Assembly (NCBI RefSeq): GCF_964340395.1
Contig: NC_135565.1
Coordinates: 8,710,242-8,774,241 of the forward strand
DNA length: 64,000 bases
Direction of reading: 5' to 3'
Source: Glandiceps talaboti
Lineage: Eukaryota; Hemichordata; Enteropneusta; Spengelidae
Under the pieces are notes generated by a model that worked only from the letters and a program-made list of their open reading frames with translations, did not search any database and was not told the origin of the DNA. Made by a program: the position numbers and the translations under genes. Below, piece after piece: positions 60,376-64,000 of this stretch. Within the stretch, counting starts at the first letter, position 1. Each line of letters starts with the position of its first letter.

Positions 60376-62744
60376 GTTGATGAACAATATGTTAAGCTTA
60401 TCGAACCAGAAAGAGACCACCTAGCACTGAAAACTAAATATTACAGCTTAAACAAGAAAACATTTTGAAACGGTCAGTAATTTTCTAGATACTTATCCAT
60501 ATCACTGGATGACAGCACATAAGGACGTTAGAAAAACACAAAGTAGACACAGACTGAGTAATGTTATTCTGAAAGTAATGTCATTTACTGAATCTCAAAA
60601 CAAACGACCATTAGTACTGTATTTGTTGTATACTCTACTCCAGATATCATTATTTGTATTTATAGAATTAACCTTCATTTGTATGTAGTGCACTGTCGCC
60701 AATTTAGTAACAGTTGTAATGCAAGGTGCAATAGTTTTACTATCATGTAAGTTGTGCATAGCTCTCACAACAGTGGCATGCAGAATTTGAATTTGAATCA
60801 AGTTTGATAGTATAAAATAACAGTGAACGTCGTTAATATGACCATTTCCTATCTAGTCACACACTTGGCCAATATATTCATATGATATATTGATTTTAGC
60901 GACAGACATCGAAATTGCCTGAACAGCATTAATTAGGGTGTATTGTATTGCATTGTATTGTATTGTATTGTATTGCATTGTATTGTATTGTATTGTATTG
61001 TATTGTATTGTATTGTATTGTATTGTATTGTATTGTATTATTTATGATCACAGTGTCCAAATAGATGTTGTTTAGATATGTAGTGGTTAACGGAGTTTTG
61101 CCTTATCTGAAATCTTGTATGTATGGTGTGGAACTTTTGTTCCAAAGACAAACTTGAAAATTGTACCTGAGAATTTTGTCTTTGTTAACAGATTGAATAA
61201 GTATTCAGTATGAGTATTTGTAATCTAATTCACTCTACATATATGGAAGAAAAAAATGATAAAGGGATACCGAGTGTGATTTAATATTGCTGATAGATCA
61301 AACTATGGGTACAGTTAGCCGATATTTATATATCGATAAATCGAACTAGCTTCACATGGCTAGTATCTTCATATGACATATCAAACTAGCTTCTCTTGGC
61401 CAATGACTTTATGTGATATATGAAACTAGGTAGTCTTGGCATATGATACGTAAGACAAGCTACAATTAGCCAACATCTTCATATGATATATCAAACTATG
61501 TACACTTGGCCAATATCTTCATAAATAATTGATTCAAGTAGATCTTTAGATAATACTTACATGGCGAATAAACATTAGATGTCAGCTGTAAAGTAATTAC
61601 TAGACATATATAGCATCTACATTTAACTTGTGTTACATCTATTAATATTCAACTAAATTATCTGAGCAACATACAGTGAACACACCTTAGCAACCATACC
61701 TAGTTTTCATCCATCCACCCATACATACATACATACATACATACATTTATTACAATGCATGTATTACTTTTACAAAGAATATATATGGTAAATGTGTTAA
61801 ATAAAATCAGTAATTTGTTGTGATTTTCTCTATTATTTGTTTCAAATAAAGTTGACATAACGCAATATATAGCCGTATGTGAACGTTTATCTTGATAAGC
61901 TCAGTAATTAAGTCGATCATTTGTATGTGTCTGTGCCCTGTAGTTGGCGTTTGTTTCATTGTTACTTTCCTTCAATTTGATGTTTCTTAGCAATTGAGCA
62001 ATATGTATTTTATGTGAAATCATGATGTGACTCTCCAGAACCCAAAGTTTACGAAACTACCTTCATTTCCTCCTGGAGTGGTGTTCCCTTTTAATTAATG
62101 GACTCATCAGACAACCTTTATAAAACTGGAGGGGGGGGGCGTGTGTGTTGGTATTTATGTGGGTATGTATTGATTATGCATGCATGCATGAATATGTTTG
62201 TTATACTGAAATAATCCGCAAGTAACTTACAAACTCCGTACAGAAGAAGGTAATTCAAGGTGAAACGACGACGGAGAAGACAGATGGGTACAGATCACTT
62301 CTAAATCTCTGAATTTACAACCCTCGAAACTTGCAACCTCTGAAACATCACGAAAATCGCATTGTATATTATCAGCAACAAGTAACTTTTACAACTCGGA
62401 TATATTAGTTGACAAATTCAAGTTCAAAGAATGCAGTATACCAAAATCTTTCCATTTTATAAAATAACCATTATAAAGTATATACGATTCTAAATATTTA
62501 ACAAAGTCCAAATTGAGCTGTGCCATATAAAGTGATGCATCAACAATCAACTACAGGGAACAGTAATGTATGATGACATAAACAAACTGTCGCACAGCAT
62601 TCAAAATAATCACTGCTGATGGTAAGAATAATTTTGTAACAATGTTTTTATTTGCAAACGGAATATTGTAACAACGCCGAGAGGTATTGTTCTGGAAGTG
62701 AGTGAGGAGTAAGTGAGTGAGTGAGTGAGTGAGTGAGTGACTGA

Positions 62745-62796
<52 letters not shown>

Positions 62797-63045
62797 TGTC
62801 ATCGATTGGAAATAATTGTTTAAGTGTTTATAGTGTACACATGGAAAGAGAAATTATGACACATTTGTGAAACTTAGCACTATGTTTTACTTTGCTCCCA
62901 TTTGCAATAATTATTTTAATATATGTACAAGTTAACGGAGGGTAAGCCACGGTATATATAACGGTACCAACCCTCATATTATAAATTAGGAAAAGAATAG
63001 CCAATGACATGCACTCTTTCATGCATATTAATTTCACTCACTATC
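60376..63045. other. 3' flank of GPCR copy 3
   Basis: Counterpart of 23981-26640: an (ATTGT)n tract (60940-61037), the SRCR-like exon relic at 62266-62391 (minus) and a GAGT/TCTG microsatellite (62695-62797). No complete gene. Confidence 0.6.
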
Positions 63046-63067
63046 TATTAATTTGATGGACACTCAC

Positions 63068-63187
63068 CACAGTACAGTTCGTTATCACCATAAATACATT
63101 GTGGAACACCGTCACATATATATGATTGACCAATACAAAGTTTGTCACTCTGGCATTTATAGGATCCAGCAGGGCACTTCAAACTTT
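63068..63187 (-). CDS. LDLa exon, copy of 26662-26781
   Basis: LDL-receptor class A module with CPAGSYKCQG and ICDGVPQC, flanked by acceptor and donor sites identical to those of the copy at 26662. It is part of a second LDLa gene whose remaining exons would lie beyond the window. Confidence 0.8.
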
Positions 63188-63508
63188 CTATAAAATCAAT
63201 ATGATAATATACATCATCCAATGTCTTAACTGAAATTCAAACCGAATATTTACGGAAAACAGGCCAATATAACATTACAATAAATAGAAAAGATTGTAAG
63301 GGTATACAATACAAAGTATCACGTGATAACCGATAATATAACTTTGGTGACTGGCTTCTTTCTTAATGTTTCTGTGTAGTACATTCACATGGGTATAACT
63401 AGAATATGTCCCGAGGTGCACATGTACTGGCTGTCGCTTAGCAACTGCCATGTAATAGACATTTCTTAAAGCATATACGCAAAATATCAGAGCAATTTCA
63501 ACTATTAC

Positions 63509-63631
63509 CACAGGCTGAGAAATCTTCATCATCTTTAAGTGGACAGTCTGCAATACCATTACAGTATCTGTGCAATGGAATACAATAGCTATCCTGACAT
63601 TTGTAATGAACAGGCTTGCATTCTGTGTCCT
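63509..63631 (-). CDS. LDLa exon, copy of 27103-27225
   Basis: LDL-receptor class A module (CKPVHYKCQ, then YCNGIADCPLKDDED) with phase 1 junctions on both sides. It is upstream, on the minus strand, of the exon at 63068 and joins it in frame. Confidence 0.8.
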
Positions 63632-64000
63632 CTGAAAAGTGAGTAGGAATATATATTTCCAGTGTAATACCTGCTGCAAAACTGTATATTCAATTATTCA
63701 GTTAGGGAAATCGTTGATATAAACGTCTGTTTATGACAGTTTACAAAATAACTACCCTTCTTCGAGGTAATCAATGAAGTGATTTTTTTTCGGTTTTGGG
63801 TACAAAAAAACAAAGCAAATATCCAAGCACGCAAACACATAAAAACAAGTCCATGACTACATAAGAATGTATAAATAACTACACTGAAATGCACAAGTCA
63901 ATTTTGTAACCGAATACGAAATGCATATCTTGATAACTTCAAATTAAACGTAGACAAGTTGCAGCGCCCCCTCGAGGCGACACTAATGTGAAGGTGAATA

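Larger units (their letters stand above)
56583..64000. repeat. Segmental duplication of 20064-27594
   Basis: Direct, very recent copy of the GPCR copy 2 block, running past the window end. The offset is 36519 at the left edge, 36395 at the GPCR and 36406 at the right edge. Most of the change comes from one missing ~147-bp unit in the octamer element. Flanks look about 98-99 percent identical by eye. Confidence 0.93.

Overview
This is a window of animal nuclear DNA. It is AT-rich and intron-bearing, with GT/AG splice sites, long microsatellites (CATA, AT, CAGA, TG) and several transposon families. The gene set points to a marine invertebrate deuterostome, perhaps an acorn worm, lancelet or echinoderm relative. 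It comprises melatonin-receptor-like GPCRs, an LGR-type receptor with 72-bp leucine-rich-repeat exons, a lysosomal chitobiase, a betaine-homocysteine-methyltransferase-like gene, LDLa/C-type-lectin exons and a retrotransposon ORF1 with a 2A motif. The species cannot be named from the sequence alone.

Layout. 1-980 is a ~208-bp satellite. 981-10270 holds a duplicated block with GPCR copy 1 (4661-5668), a degenerate LINE fragment, and, past a Penelope-like foldback carrying a hammerhead-ribozyme-like fold (7843-7985), an orphan second copy of the upstream flank. 11593-13875 (minus) carries kinase-like exons, 14030-14700 a tRNA-derived SINE, and 15247-18173 (minus) an LGR-type receptor. 18590-27600 is the second block: flank, an inserted element with six POU-octamer sites at ~147-bp spacing, then GPCR copy 2 (22973-23980). 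26662-30560 (minus) is a gene with one partial C-type lectin and seven LDLa exons. 30560-32370 is a 2A-containing ORF1 retroelement remnant.

32442-37901 (plus) is a complete seven-exon di-N-acetylchitobiase gene. 38856-43002 (minus) is a five-exon gene for a secreted protein made of four tandem ~141-residue modules of a family I do not recognise, one module per exon. 43041-47937 is a near-identical ~2.4-kb tandem duplication directly upstream of it. 49484-54677 (plus) is a BHMT-like gene with an apparent 2-nt frameshift at one splice junction. 55777-55912 is a sulfatase first exon. From 56583 to the window end lies a very recent copy of 20064-27594, carrying GPCR copy 3 (59368-60375) and two LDLa exons.

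The genes do not form one pathway. The organising theme is recent segmental duplication of a receptor plus LDLa-gene unit, with transposons at several breakpoints and signs of gene conversion between the receptor copies. The best candidates for something undescribed are the four-module secreted protein, the hammerhead foldback, the stand-alone 2A-ORF1 and the octamer array in front of receptor copies 2 and 3.
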